NCBI GenBank assembly: GCA_023417935.1
Contig: JAEZDY010000006.1
Coordinates: 1-64,000 of the forward strand
Direction: 5' to 3'
From: Bacteroidota bacterium
GTDB taxonomy: Bacteria > Bacteroidota > Bacteroidia > Bacteroidales > Lentimicrobiaceae
Length of the DNA: 64,000 nt
Shown here: piece after piece, positions 17,966-25,361 of the stretch
How positions within the stretch are numbered: the stretch's first letter is position 1
Layout of the letters: each line of letters opens with the position of its first letter
Position numbers and translations under genes: made by a program
Notes under the pieces: generated by a model
The model's database searches: none
Told to the model about the DNA's origin: nothing
The model's input: the letters and a program-made list of their open reading frames with translations, nothing else

Positions 17966-18601
17966 TCAAAAACTCCCCAAATAAACGGTATCTGAAACCT
18001 TCTTCTTACTTGCGTAGGGGAACATTTTGGGATTACTGAAGAATATCCAGGCATGGTAGGGTGCTTCAATATTCGGTGGAATTTCAAATGATCCTGAACC
18101 ATCAGCGCGTAATCCTATGCAATCAAATATCTTTGAGTCACCTGCTTCTGAGTGAAGTACCACCACAGCTTCATCATTTTTTCTTGAAGCGCGGTTTGAA
18201 GTGCTCTTGTTCCATGTAATGGTTATTGAGGCGGGGTTAACATCTATTGCAATGATTTCAGGTGCCGGTAGTGTGCCCCGAGAGAATTTAACTTGTGCGT
18301 AATCAATAACCGGCACTGCTGTGTCAGAAATTTTTACAATGTTCAGTAGCTCTGATACGCATTCGTTATATGCCGATAGTTTGTCGGAATCCTGAAATCC
18401 AACAGCAATAACAGGTTTAAGTGGTTTTACGAAAGCGTTTATAGCCCTCATCTTATTTCGTTGGGCGAATTGTGCAGGTGTTGGCTCCTTTTTCTTTTTA
18501 TCCTTATCAGGTCGCGTTTTAACAACCTGCTTCCCTTTATAGTTTGAATACGCAAGTGGACCTATAATTCCTGTTAAAATTCCTTTTTTGAGTCTGGCCA
18601 T
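17966..18601 (-). CDS. DUF6266 family protein
   Basis: 211 residues. The N-terminus 'MARLKKGILTGIIGPLAYSN' with the following 'QVVKTRP' and 'TPAQFAQRNKMRAINAF' is the signature of the DUF6266 family common in Bacteroidota. The C-terminal half (from about 110) looks like a beta-sandwich with 'ITITWNKS', 'DEAVVVLHSE' and 'AWIFFSNP'. No signal peptide. The function is unknown; the family often occurs in several divergent copies in accessory regions. The part encoding residues about 110-180 has been copied into the 5' end of the gene at 15551-16774. Confidence 0.75.
   Translation of the reverse strand: MARLKKGILTGIIGPLAYSNYKGKQVVKTRPDKDKKKKEPTPAQFAQRNKMRAINAFVKPLKPVIAVGFQDSDKLSAYNECVSELLNIVKISDTAVPVIDYAQVKFSRGTLPAPEIIAIDVNPASITITWNKSTSNRASRKNDEAVVVLHSEAGDSKIFDCIGLRADGSGSFEIPPNIEAPYHAWIFFSNPKMFPYASKKKVSDTVYLGSF
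18061..18285. repeat. Duplicated segment, copy 2 (source inside the DUF6266 gene)
   Basis: This partner of 16588-16801 lies within the coding frame of the intact DUF6266 gene, so it is the likely parent copy. Confidence 0.75.
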
Positions 18602-18832
18602 TTGTTAAGTTTTTAGTTGTTGGTTGATTTATTTAATCAGATGTTTATATATCAGCTGTTTAGTTAATTAGATGTAAAGTTTATCAGCTTTATGGATTAG
18701 TAGCTTGTGCTCTATGGTTTACTGGTTGTTTAGTTTATTAGTTGTTAAGTTTATTAGCTGTAAAGTTTTTAAGTTCATTAGCTAATTTATTTTTTTAGCA
18801 TTTCAATTCATTGAGGATTTATTTTTCCACGG

Positions 18833-18925
18833 TTCGCATTTCCGACGCATCTTGCTCGCATTGTGTTCGCATTTTTAACGCTTAAATGCGAACGATATGC
18901 GAACGGTATGCGAACGAAGTGCGAC
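18833..18925. repeat. Inverted 4+4 array with 11-bp period (TTCGCAT / ATGCGAA)
   Basis: Left arm: TTCGCAT, GACGCAT, CTCGCAT and TTCGCAT begin at 18833, 18844, 18855 and 18866. After a short centre, the right arm has ATGCGAA at 18886, 18897 and 18908 and GTGCGAC at 18919. The spacing is exactly 11 bp in both arms. The whole can fold into a long hairpin. Confidence 0.9.
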
Positions 18926-19020
18926 CACAATGGTAATTTATCTAAAAGCAAATTTGATGAGATTTTTTCATATTACCAAGTTTTATAGGAGGATTTCTAT
19001 CACAAAAGAGTCATCAAAAA

Positions 19021-19144
19021 GTGGGACATGTGGGACTGGTGGGACTCGTGGGACAAAATTGTCACCTCTTGGAGTTCCCACCTCACGAGGTGTGGGTATG
19101 CAGAATAAATGTCCCACAGGTCCTACAGGTCCCACAAGTCCCAC
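19021..19144. repeat. Inverted 4+4 array with 9-bp period (GTGGGAC / GTCCCAC)
   Basis: GTGGGAC begins at 19021, 19030, 19039 and 19048. GTCCCAC (one unit GTCCTAC) begins at 19111, 19120, 19129 and 19138. The 56-bp centre carries a smaller palindrome around 'CACCTCACGAGGTGTGGG'. Confidence 0.9.
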
Positions 19145-19224
19145 AAAAAGAGTTATGAAAAATCTATTTTGACACTTGGAACAATTGGTTAAATAGGTAC
19201 TTTCAAGCTTAGTTACAATAATAT

Positions 19225-19292
19225 CACCCCTTCGGGGTTCGAAAACATTTGTGTTGAACCGCCCGGCTAGAATAATCACCCCCTCGGGGTTT
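19225..19292. repeat. Pair of CACCCC(T/C)TCGGGG hairpins
   Basis: Two near-identical C4-5/G4 hairpins, 19225-19239 and 19277-19291, sit in similar sequence context and are spaced about 50 bp apart. They create an artificial reading frame with 'NPEGVI' and 'PRRGDI' peptides, which I remember as recurring spurious annotations in Bacteroidota; I cannot verify this here. Confidence 0.6.
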
Positions 19293-19303
19293 CTACCGCC
19301 AAA

Positions 19304-19378
19304 CACTAAACACTAAACGCTAAACATAAACACTCAACGCTAAACACTAACCCAAAACGCTAAACACTAAACGCTAAA
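19304..19378. repeat. Heptamer array CACTAAA / CGCTAAA
   Basis: About ten units alternate CACTAAA and CGCTAAA with 7-bp spacing and two imperfect joints. It lies just before the rplU promoter. Confidence 0.85.
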
Positions 19379-19402
19379 CCTTAAAAATCTTTTTTCAAAA
19401 AC

Positions 19403-19435
19403 TTGTTGGAAGTTACTGAAAATTATTTAATTTTG
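19403..19435 (+). promoter_or_regulatory. Promoter of rplU-rpmA
   Basis: A TTG at 19406-19408, 19 bp, then TAATTTTG at 19428-19435 fit the Bacteroidota -33 TTG / -7 TAnnTTTG pattern. It lies 45 nt before the rplU start. Confidence 0.75.
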
Positions 19436-19480
19436 CACCCCCTATAAAAGGGAAACAACTAATAAACAAACAATAAAGAA

Positions 19481-19792
19481 ATGTACGCAATCGTTGAAAT
19501 CGCCGGCCAGCAACATAAAGTTATGCAAGACCAGGTGATATTCGTGCATCGTCTCGAGGGTGAAGAAGGTTCGGAATTGAAGTTTGACAATGTATTGTTG
19601 TTAGACAATGACGGATCAGTTACCATCGGAACGCCGAATGTTACCGGCGCTGTCGTTACGGCTAAAATCCTGTCGCATTTACGTGGCGATAAGGTTATCG
19701 TCTTCAAGAAGAAGAGGAGAAAAGGATACCAGAAATCAAATGGCCACAGGCAGTACCTCACCAGGGTACAGATCAATGCCATTAACGCCTAA
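19481..19792 (+). CDS. rplU: 50S ribosomal protein L21
   Basis: 103 residues, the normal length. 'MYAIVEIAGQQHKVMQDQVI' is the conserved L21 start and 'FKKKRRKGYQKSNGHRQYLT' is the conserved rRNA-binding C-terminal motif. It forms a two-gene operon with rpmA, as in most bacteria, with 26 bp between them. Confidence 0.98.
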   Translation: MYAIVEIAGQQHKVMQDQVIFVHRLEGEEGSELKFDNVLLLDNDGSVTIGTPNVTGAVVTAKILSHLRGDKVIVFKKKRRKGYQKSNGHRQYLTRVQINAINA

Positions 19793-19818
19793 TTATTAAC
19801 CGATAAAAACGAAAAGAT

Positions 19819-20085
19819 ATGGCTCACAAAAAAGGTGCCGGTAGTTCGAGTAACGGTAGAGAATCGCATTCCAAACGACTTGGCGTTAAAATTTACGGCG
19901 GACAAGCTGCAACAGCAGGTAATATTATCATTCGTCAGCGTGGCACGGTTCACAATCCGGGTCTCAACGTAGGCATGGGTAAAGATCATACCCTGTTTGC
20001 TCTGGTTGATGGTGTTGTTCAATTCCGCGTAAGAAAAAACGACAAATCATTTGTATCAGTTCTACCATTCGAAAAGGCTGAATAA
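19819..20085 (+). CDS. rpmA: 50S ribosomal protein L27
   Basis: 88 residues. The N-terminus 'MAHKKGAGSSSNGRESHSKR' and 'RQRGT..NPG.NVGMGKDHTLF' blocks are diagnostic. L27 lies at the peptidyl-transferase centre through its N-terminal tail. No N-terminal cleavage extension of the Firmicutes type is present. It is followed by a strong hairpin terminator. Confidence 0.98.
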   Translation: MAHKKGAGSSSNGRESHSKRLGVKIYGGQAATAGNIIIRQRGTVHNPGLNVGMGKDHTLFALVDGVVQFRVRKNDKSFVSVLPFEKAE

Positions 20086-20116
20086 AGAATAAAGCTATCA
20101 TTTTAGCTAAAAGATT

Positions 20117-20144
20117 AAGGGGCTCAATGCCCCTTATTTTTTTT
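20117..20144 (+). terminator. Intrinsic terminator of rplU-rpmA
   Basis: AAGGGGC, loop TCAAT, GCCCCTT, then a run of eight T. The hairpin overlaps the stop codon and last codons of the minus-strand lipoprotein gene ending at 20124. Confidence 0.9.
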
Positions 20145-20558
20145 GGATTTTATGCCATCAAGATTGTTTTCACTAAACATGCCAATACCACCTGAGCGTA
20201 TATAAATGTATAAAGTATCAGTTCCGACAAAATTACCATAAGAAATAGGTGGAAAGTCAGTAAGCTCTCCTTCTTTATCTATAGTGAGTTTCAGAAAAGA
20301 ATTTACATTAAAGTTAATAACTATCTGATCATCCTCAATCAAAGTATCAAAATAAATATTACCCTGGTATGTAAAAGAAGTATCAAACATAGGTGAACCA
20401 GGCGAATAAGAAGTAATGTGATTTTCAAATATCCACTCACCAATGTACTTGTCCCTGTAATCACTTGTATCTTCTATGATGGGTGTTGGAATATCTAATT
20501 CTTTATTTCCACAAGAGGACAATAGAACTATCAGACATACTATCTTAAATGCATTCAT
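20124..20558 (-). CDS. Small lipoprotein, paralogue of the one at 34929-35330
   Basis: 144 residues from the ATG at 20558; the longer frame starts with GTG. Lipoprotein signal 'MNAFKIVCLIVLLSSCGNKE', with the lipobox ending at Cys16. The mature part has 'DYRDKYIGEWIFENH', a stretch of beta strands, 'GELTDFPPISYGNF' and 'IRSGGIGMF'. The same order of blocks (DYRDVYTGNWRF, 'GKLSNFP', 'LRYGGLGNY') occurs in the lipoprotein at 34929-35330, so the two are paralogues. Function unknown. The last codons (KKNKGH) are encoded by the T-run and stem of the rpmA terminator. It follows the ZIP gene at 80 bp on the same strand. Confidence 0.75.
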   Translation of the reverse strand: MNAFKIVCLIVLLSSCGNKELDIPTPIIEDTSDYRDKYIGEWIFENHITSYSPGSPMFDTSFTYQGNIYFDTLIEDDQIVINFNVNSFLKLTIDKEGELTDFPPISYGNFVGTDTLYIYIRSGGIGMFSENNLDGIKSKKNKGH

Positions 20559-20638
20559 TACATATAGCACTAATGATGGTTGTAAAAATACAACATATAT
20601 GTCTAAAAATCAAGTTATTTCCTTAAATAAATCGTCTC

Positions 20639-21448
20639 TTAACCCAACGCAACATCCAGCAACATCATAGTTGCAAAGCCCATCATTGCTCCTATGGTGG
20701 AGAGGTCAGTTTCATTGCCTGTTTGTGATTCAGGTATGAGTTCTTCTACTACTACAAATATCATTGCTCCGGCGGCAAATGCCAATGCATAGGGTAAAAT
20801 GGGCGTAACAGATAATACCAGGTATGCACCGGCAACTCCTGCAATGGGTTCAACTATGCCCGACATTTGTCCGTAGTTAAAAGCTCTAAGCCGGCTGAAT
20901 CCTTCGCGTCTTAATGGAATGGAGACTGCGGCACCTTCAGGGAAATTCTGTAAGCCGATTCCTATCGCAAGGGCAATAGCACCGGCAAGCATACCTACAT
21001 CAGGATTGTTTGCAAGTGCGCCAAAAGTAACTCCTATAGCTAATCCTTCAGGTATATTATGCAGGGTAATTGCTAAAACCAGTAATACACTCCTCTGCCA
21101 TTGTGTTTTAATACCTTCGGCCTTTTCCCTTGCCAGTCCTAAATGCAAGTGTGGTAATATTTTGTCGATCAAAAGCAGAAAAGCTCCACCTAACAGGAAT
21201 CCAACAACAGCAGGCACCCAGGGTATATCGCCATTCTCTTCAGCCATCTCTATGGCAGGCTTTAATAACGACCAAAAACTGGCTGCGATCATAACACCGG
21301 CAGCAAAGCCGAGCATTGAATTTAGTATCTTTTTATTGATTGACTTAAAAAAGAAAACCATTGATGCGCCGAAAGCAGTAAGAAACCAGGTGAACAGGGT
21401 TGCCCCAAGAGCCAGTAATACAGGATTGTAGTCGAGTAACTGTTCCAT
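20639..21448 (-). CDS. ZIP-family divalent metal transporter (GufA-like)
   Basis: 269 residues with about eight membrane helices. The metal-binding helices carry 'LHNIPEGLAIGVTFG' (about 129-143) and 'GLQNFPEGAAVSIPL' (about 164-178). The second motif has QNFPEG instead of HNxPEG, which fits the GufA/ZIP11-like branch. A third conserved helix has 'VVEELIPES'. It should import zinc or a similar metal ion across the inner membrane. It sits 7 bp downstream of a small lipoprotein gene and may share its transcript. No Zur-type operator could be identified. Confidence 0.9.
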   Translation of the reverse strand: MEQLLDYNPVLLALGATLFTWFLTAFGASMVFFFKSINKKILNSMLGFAAGVMIAASFWSLLKPAIEMAEENGDIPWVPAVVGFLLGGAFLLLIDKILPHLHLGLAREKAEGIKTQWQRSVLLVLAITLHNIPEGLAIGVTFGALANNPDVGMLAGAIALAIGIGLQNFPEGAAVSIPLRREGFSRLRAFNYGQMSGIVEPIAGVAGAYLVLSVTPILPYALAFAAGAMIFVVVEELIPESQTGNETDLSTIGAMMGFATMMLLDVALG

Positions 21449-21455
21449 TGTTTAT

Positions 21456-21884
21456 TTACATTTCGGCCATAAAATGATCTTCATTGTACTTCCTCAGTAC
21501 TACGCCGTTCATTACCATCTTCATAGTATCAGCATCGAAGTATGGATTAACGTCAATCGTGTATTGCCTTCCTGTGTGATATAATTTTTTAATACTAATA
21601 ATGCTATCGCCGGTAAACTCCAGCCCAAAGCCAAAGTTATATACTGCATTGGCCTTTTTTATTCCCAAAACATCAAATTCAGGATGAAGACTATCCATTG
21701 GTTGGTAAATATTTGCATATCCTTCAGGCATGATCTCTATTTGGAAGCCCGATGGTGACTGCCATACTCCTATGAATTCTTTTTTGTCGTCAGGAACGGG
21801 AGGTTGTTTATTACATCCCAACAGTATGAATGCTGTGAAGATCAGGGAAATAAATGTGATTCTTTTGAATTCAATGGTGCCCAT
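21456..21884 (-). CDS. Hypothetical lipoprotein
   Basis: 142 residues. Signal 'RITFISLIFTAFILLGCNKQ', with the lipobox Cys at about residue 24. The mature domain contains 'EFIGVWQSPSGFQIEIMPEG' and 'YNFGFGLEFTGDSIISIK', a beta-rich pattern like small lipocalin-type or DUF-type stress lipoproteins. No family is assigned with confidence. It lies between the alpha/beta hydrolase (73 bp upstream) and the ZIP transporter (7 bp downstream), probably in one operon. Confidence 0.7.
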   Translation of the reverse strand: MGTIEFKRITFISLIFTAFILLGCNKQPPVPDDKKEFIGVWQSPSGFQIEIMPEGYANIYQPMDSLHPEFDVLGIKKANAVYNFGFGLEFTGDSIISIKKLYHTGRQYTIDVNPYFDADTMKMVMNGVVLRKYNEDHFMAEM

Positions 21885-21956
21885 AAGAGGTTCGATTAAT
21901 GACTATAAAGATATGCATAGTTTTGATTATCCTGGTTAATCAGGTGACTCAACAAC

Positions 21957-22811
21957 TTATTGAACCAACTTGTTGAGGAAATGTGTAATTGTATTCAAAA
22001 CTTCTATTTTTTCAGGTTCATTGTGTAATTCATGAAATGCATTTTCCCATAAAACTAGTTGGCATTTTTCATCTATGGGACCAGCAAACTGAATACTTCC
22101 CGAAGGATATGCAAGGAGATCTTCCTTGCCATGCATCAATAGCAGTGGCAGCGGGAACGATGCGGCGTTTTCAAGCACCCATTTTCTTACACCTATCATT
22201 ATCTTCCCAAATCCAAGCGTGATGCGGTAATGCACCATGGGGTCATGGATGTATCGTTTTACCACGTCATTGTCGCGCGACATCAGCAAAGGACTAACAC
22301 CACTATGCAGCGACAGACGCGGCAGTATGGACCCAAGCACTTTGGCTGCCATAATTTTCAAAGGCTGTTCATCAAGTGACGTGTGAAGGGCAGGGCTTGA
22401 CGCGATGATGCCATTAATATGAGGTTTACGTTTTAAACCATAGTATAGCACCATAATGGCACCAAGGCTTTGACCATATAAAAACAGTGGCTTATTCGGA
22501 TAACGTTGTTTAGCTTTATCCAATAAGGTATCAATGTCTTTTGCCAAAGCCTCAATGGATGGAATATGTCCACGCTGGCCTTCTGACCTTCCATGACCCC
22601 GCCAGTCGGCTCCGAAGAATACATAGCCTTCCTTCACAAGATAGTCAGCAACATGCGCAAAACGCGAAGTATGCTCTCCAATTCCATGTACCAGGCAAAC
22701 TACTCCTTTTATTGGAGTTGGATTATTATTACTGCCAATATCGGGTTCCCAGCCTTGGGCATATATTTTTAATCCATCGGCTGATTGCCAGTTTATTTCA
22801 AAGTGATTCAT
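21957..22811 (-). CDS. Alpha/beta hydrolase, monoacylglycerol-lipase-like
   Basis: 284 residues. 'VHGIGEHTSRFAHVADYLV' (oxyanion region), 'ADWRGHGRSEGQRGH' and the nucleophile elbow 'LYGQSLGAIM' (Ser in GQSLG, about residue 115) are typical of the lysophospholipase/monoacylglycerol-lipase family. 'LLMHGKEDLLAYP' supplies the Asp and 'ENAFHELHNEPE' the His of the triad. No signal peptide. Its start overlaps the 3' end of the amidase gene by 4 bp (ATGA), so translation is coupled. Confidence 0.9.
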   Translation of the reverse strand: MNHFEINWQSADGLKIYAQGWEPDIGSNNNPTPIKGVVCLVHGIGEHTSRFAHVADYLVKEGYVFFGADWRGHGRSEGQRGHIPSIEALAKDIDTLLDKAKQRYPNKPLFLYGQSLGAIMVLYYGLKRKPHINGIIASSPALHTSLDEQPLKIMAAKVLGSILPRLSLHSGVSPLLMSRDNDVVKRYIHDPMVHYRITLGFGKIMIGVRKWVLENAASFPLPLLLMHGKEDLLAYPSGSIQFAGPIDEKCQLVLWENAFHELHNEPEKIEVLNTITHFLNKLVQ

Positions 22812-24403
22812 TGTGCATTTAGGAATTGAGGAGCCCTTCTTTTTTTAGTTCCACTTTCAAACCCATAGGCTATTTCCAACAACAGAGGCTCACTCCATGC
22901 CCTGCCAAAGAATGATATACCAACAGGCAAGCCATCAATAAAACCCATTGGGACGGTTATATTCGGATAACCCGATATAGCTGCCGGTGATGAACTGCCA
23001 ACATGAAAGGCGTCGCCGTTGGTTAAGTCGGTTTTCCATGCCGGTGCTCCAGTTGGAGCAATGATGGCATCGAGTTTATGCTCATTCATAACCCTGTCAA
23101 TTCCATCTTCACGCATTCCCTTTTGCATCCCTTTGAGTGCTTCAAGGTATTCAGGTGAGTTCAGGTCGCCTTTTTCCTGAGCCATTTCCAGATATTTTTG
23201 ATCGAAATGATCAAGTTCAATTGAATCGCGCAGGTTAAAAGCTATAAGTTCTTCAACGGTTTTAACCGGAGCTCCCGCTCCCAATGATGCAAAATACTTA
23301 TTCAATCCATCTTTATACTCGTAAAGCATCACCTGAAATGACCAGTCACCTACTTTATCGTCGGCTATCTTATCAACTTCAATCACCTCCGCTCCCTGAC
23401 TTTTGAGGTATGCTACCGTACTCATCATCAAAGAATCAACCTTGAAATTAATGCCAAATGGTTCTTTAAATAAGCCAATCCGCTTACCCTTTAAACCGTC
23501 TTCTTTCAAGAACTGCGTATAGTCAGAATGGAATTTCCCTTCAGAAGCAAGTGTAAGAGAGTCGGCCGGATCAACACCAACCATAGCACCCAGACATATT
23601 GCCGCATCCATGAGAGTTCTTCCCATTGGTCCGGGGGTATCCTGTGTAGCAGATATTGGGATAATACCTGAGCGGCTTAGCAGTCCAACAGTAGGTTTAA
23701 TTCCGGCAATGCCATTACTATGCGAGGGGCATACAATTGAGCCATTTGTTTCAGTTCCAATGGCAATCATTGTGAGGTTAGCTGATACGGCAGCAGCAGA
23801 GCCTGAGCTTGATCCACAAGGATTGCGGCTGAGGTCATAAGGGTTTTTGGTTTGTCCGCCTAATCCGCTCCATCCACTCGTTGAAAGTTCACCCCTGAAG
23901 TTGGCCCATTCGCTGAGATTTGCCTTGCCAATAATTACAGCACCGGCTTCACGTAATTTCTGCGCTATGAAGCTATCCTTTAGCGGGAAAGAATTAGCCA
24001 TTACCCTTGAACCTGCAGTACATGGCATTTTATCATGTGTATCAATATTATCTTTGAGCAAAACCGGTATGCCATGCATAGGTCCGCGTAGTTTTCCTTC
24101 CTTCATTTCCTTGTCGAGTTGCTCAGCAATTGCAATAGCATCGGGGTTCACAAAAATTACCGAGTGTAATCCGGGACCGTTTTGATCAATTTCTTCAATC
24201 CTATCAAGGTAAGCCTGCACCACCTCTTTAACAGTAAAATCACCATCCCTGTATCCCTGGCTGATCTGGGCAATTTCATACTCAAGGAATTTAAAATCAT
24301 TCACATTCTTTTCAGCGGTTTTTGTTTCGCGCTCCTGGCATGACGTAATCACAGCAATGAGGAATGCTGTGCACAACATTTTGTATAGGTTACTCATATA
24401 CAT
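22808..24403 (-). CDS. Lipoprotein amidase (amidase signature family)
   Basis: 531 residues. The N-terminal lipoprotein signal ends 'LIAVITSCQER', so the enzyme should be anchored on the periplasmic side. The amidase signature is complete: catalytic Lys in 'IPVLLKDNIDT', 'NPCGSSSGSAAAVSANLTMI' with the cis-Ser, and the nucleophilic Ser in 'IGTETNGSIVCPS'. Secreted family members hydrolyse amides of unclear type, often annotated as aryl or peptide amidases. It is first in an operon with the alpha/beta hydrolase and probably the two genes after it. A minus-strand CAAATATA at 24431-24438 (TATATTTG, 28 nt before the start) is a good -7 element. Confidence 0.9.
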   Translation of the reverse strand: MYMSNLYKMLCTAFLIAVITSCQERETKTAEKNVNDFKFLEYEIAQISQGYRDGDFTVKEVVQAYLDRIEEIDQNGPGLHSVIFVNPDAIAIAEQLDKEMKEGKLRGPMHGIPVLLKDNIDTHDKMPCTAGSRVMANSFPLKDSFIAQKLREAGAVIIGKANLSEWANFRGELSTSGWSGLGGQTKNPYDLSRNPCGSSSGSAAAVSANLTMIAIGTETNGSIVCPSHSNGIAGIKPTVGLLSRSGIIPISATQDTPGPMGRTLMDAAICLGAMVGVDPADSLTLASEGKFHSDYTQFLKEDGLKGKRIGLFKEPFGINFKVDSLMMSTVAYLKSQGAEVIEVDKIADDKVGDWSFQVMLYEYKDGLNKYFASLGAGAPVKTVEELIAFNLRDSIELDHFDQKYLEMAQEKGDLNSPEYLEALKGMQKGMREDGIDRVMNEHKLDAIIAPTGAPAWKTDLTNGDAFHVGSSSPAAISGYPNITVPMGFIDGLPVGISFFGRAWSEPLLLEIAYGFESGTKKRRAPQFLNAQ

Positions 24404-24430
24404 GGTTATAAGTGGTTTGAATCTTTATAA

Positions 24431-24438
24431 CAAATATA
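24431..24438 (-). promoter_or_regulatory. Bacteroidota -7 element of the amidase operon
   Basis: TATATTTG on the minus strand, matching TAnnTTTG, 28 nt upstream of the amidase ATG. Confidence 0.5.
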
Positions 24439-24512
24439 CTAATTACAACTATAATAAAGACATGCTTATTGACCAGGATATAAAAATGCGGGTTCTTATC
24501 AGGTTATAAATG

Positions 24513-24543
24513 AAAAAGGAGACGTGAATTAATCATGTCTCCT
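24513..24543 (-). terminator. Intrinsic terminator of the His-rich protein gene
   Basis: AGGAGACATG, loop ATTAATT, CACGTCTCCT followed by TTTTT when read on the minus strand. It lies 27 bp past the stop codon at 24570. Confidence 0.75.
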
Positions 24544-24569
24544 CAGTTTAGTTTCACAAGCGAATTCTT

Positions 24570-25292
24570 TTATCTTCCACGACCGTTACCGCTTCTGGTG
24601 CTTCTTTGGTTCGATTCACGTTTTGCATAAGAACCTTTATCGTTTTTATACTGGCGGTCGTTACCACGGTTAACATAGTTGCCCTTACCACGTTTGTCAT
24701 CTTGTTTGTAGTGGCCTTTATGGTTTCCATTATTACCTTTATGATTTCCACGCCCATCATAATTTCCATATTCTCTATGGTTTCCATGACCTCTGTGTGA
24801 ATTGTATCCTTTATGATCGTCATGCCTGTTTTTATAATGTTTGTTAGGTTTATGGCCGGCATGGTAACCGTGGAAATGCTTGTCATAATGTTTTCCATGT
24901 CCATGTCCCCTGTAGTACCTCGCATAATGATGGTCATAATGGTAAGTACGATACCAGTTAATATGATGATGGTTGTGGATAAATGGACGATCGATATGGA
25001 TATCAAGCTCTACGATTGGAGCTATCCCAAAATCGATGTGGATAAACCTTTGAGGCAGCACGGTGCTGAATACCCAGTTAGGACCTGAAAGATAAATATA
25101 CGATGCCCTGTGCATATCATAGTAGATATTGTGATCAGGGAAGTACACATACCGTGTGGCGGGATCGCAACAATGAATATCAACCCATTCAGGATGATGA
25201 ACGTGTCCATATTGGGCTTTAGCGTTAGAAGGTATAGTAAGAGTCAGCGCCAGTATTAACAAAAGGCCTGTAAGAGTGTGTTGTGGTTTCAT
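24570..25292 (-). CDS. Secreted histidine-rich protein, possible metal binder
   Basis: 240 residues with a signal peptide (ends NAKAQYG). The first half has an ordered section with 'DIHCCDPATRYVYFPDHNIY' and 'YIYLSGPNWVFS', a motif seen in hypothetical Bacteroidota proteins. From about residue 90 the protein becomes extremely rich in His, Gly, Asn and Lys (HNHHHINWY, 'GHGHGKHYDKHFHGYHAGHK'), ending in a basic GNGRGR tail. I count 32 histidines. Binding of Zn, Ni or Cu in the periplasm or outside the cell is a reasonable inference; no enzyme domain is visible. It is a single gene with its own terminator and stands 170 bp from the amidase. Confidence 0.8.
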   Translation of the reverse strand: MKPQHTLTGLLLILALTLTIPSNAKAQYGHVHHPEWVDIHCCDPATRYVYFPDHNIYYDMHRASYIYLSGPNWVFSTVLPQRFIHIDFGIAPIVELDIHIDRPFIHNHHHINWYRTYHYDHHYARYYRGHGHGKHYDKHFHGYHAGHKPNKHYKNRHDDHKGYNSHRGHGNHREYGNYDGRGNHKGNNGNHKGHYKQDDKRGKGNYVNRGNDRQYKNDKGSYAKRESNQRSTRSGNGRGR

Positions 25293-25361
25293 GGCAGTTT
25301 GGTTTTAAATTTACTATATGAACCACTTCACTATAATCATGCCAAAAAAATGCGCTACGCG

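Larger units (their letters stand above)
18602..19402. other. Large repeat-rich intergenic region
   Basis: About 0.8 kb without a credible gene. It contains, in order: a degenerate T-rich block with repeated 'TTTATTAG.TGT.AAG' (about 18602-18790), an inverted 11-bp array (18833-18925), an inverted 9-bp array (19021-19144), two CACCCC...GGGG hairpins (19225-19292) and a heptamer array (19304-19378). Open frames here translate the repeats themselves and are not genes. Confidence 0.75.

Noticed and set aside
18833..19144. CRISPR array
   Set aside because: Units are 7-11 bp with 2-4 bp spacers and appear in both orientations; no 25-40 bp repeats, no cas genes.
18897..19306. Two overlapping frames, one collagen-like (GTGGTRGT, PTGPTGPTSP), one with NPEGVI/PRRGDI
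   Set aside because: They are translations of the 9-bp inverted array and of the CCCC/GGGG hairpins; 9-bp units give 3-residue repeats by necessity.
24554..25006. 150-codon Met/Ile/Thr-rich frame
   Set aside because: Out-of-frame shadow of the His/Gly/Asn-rich secreted protein gene, whose codon bias creates long open frames on several strands.
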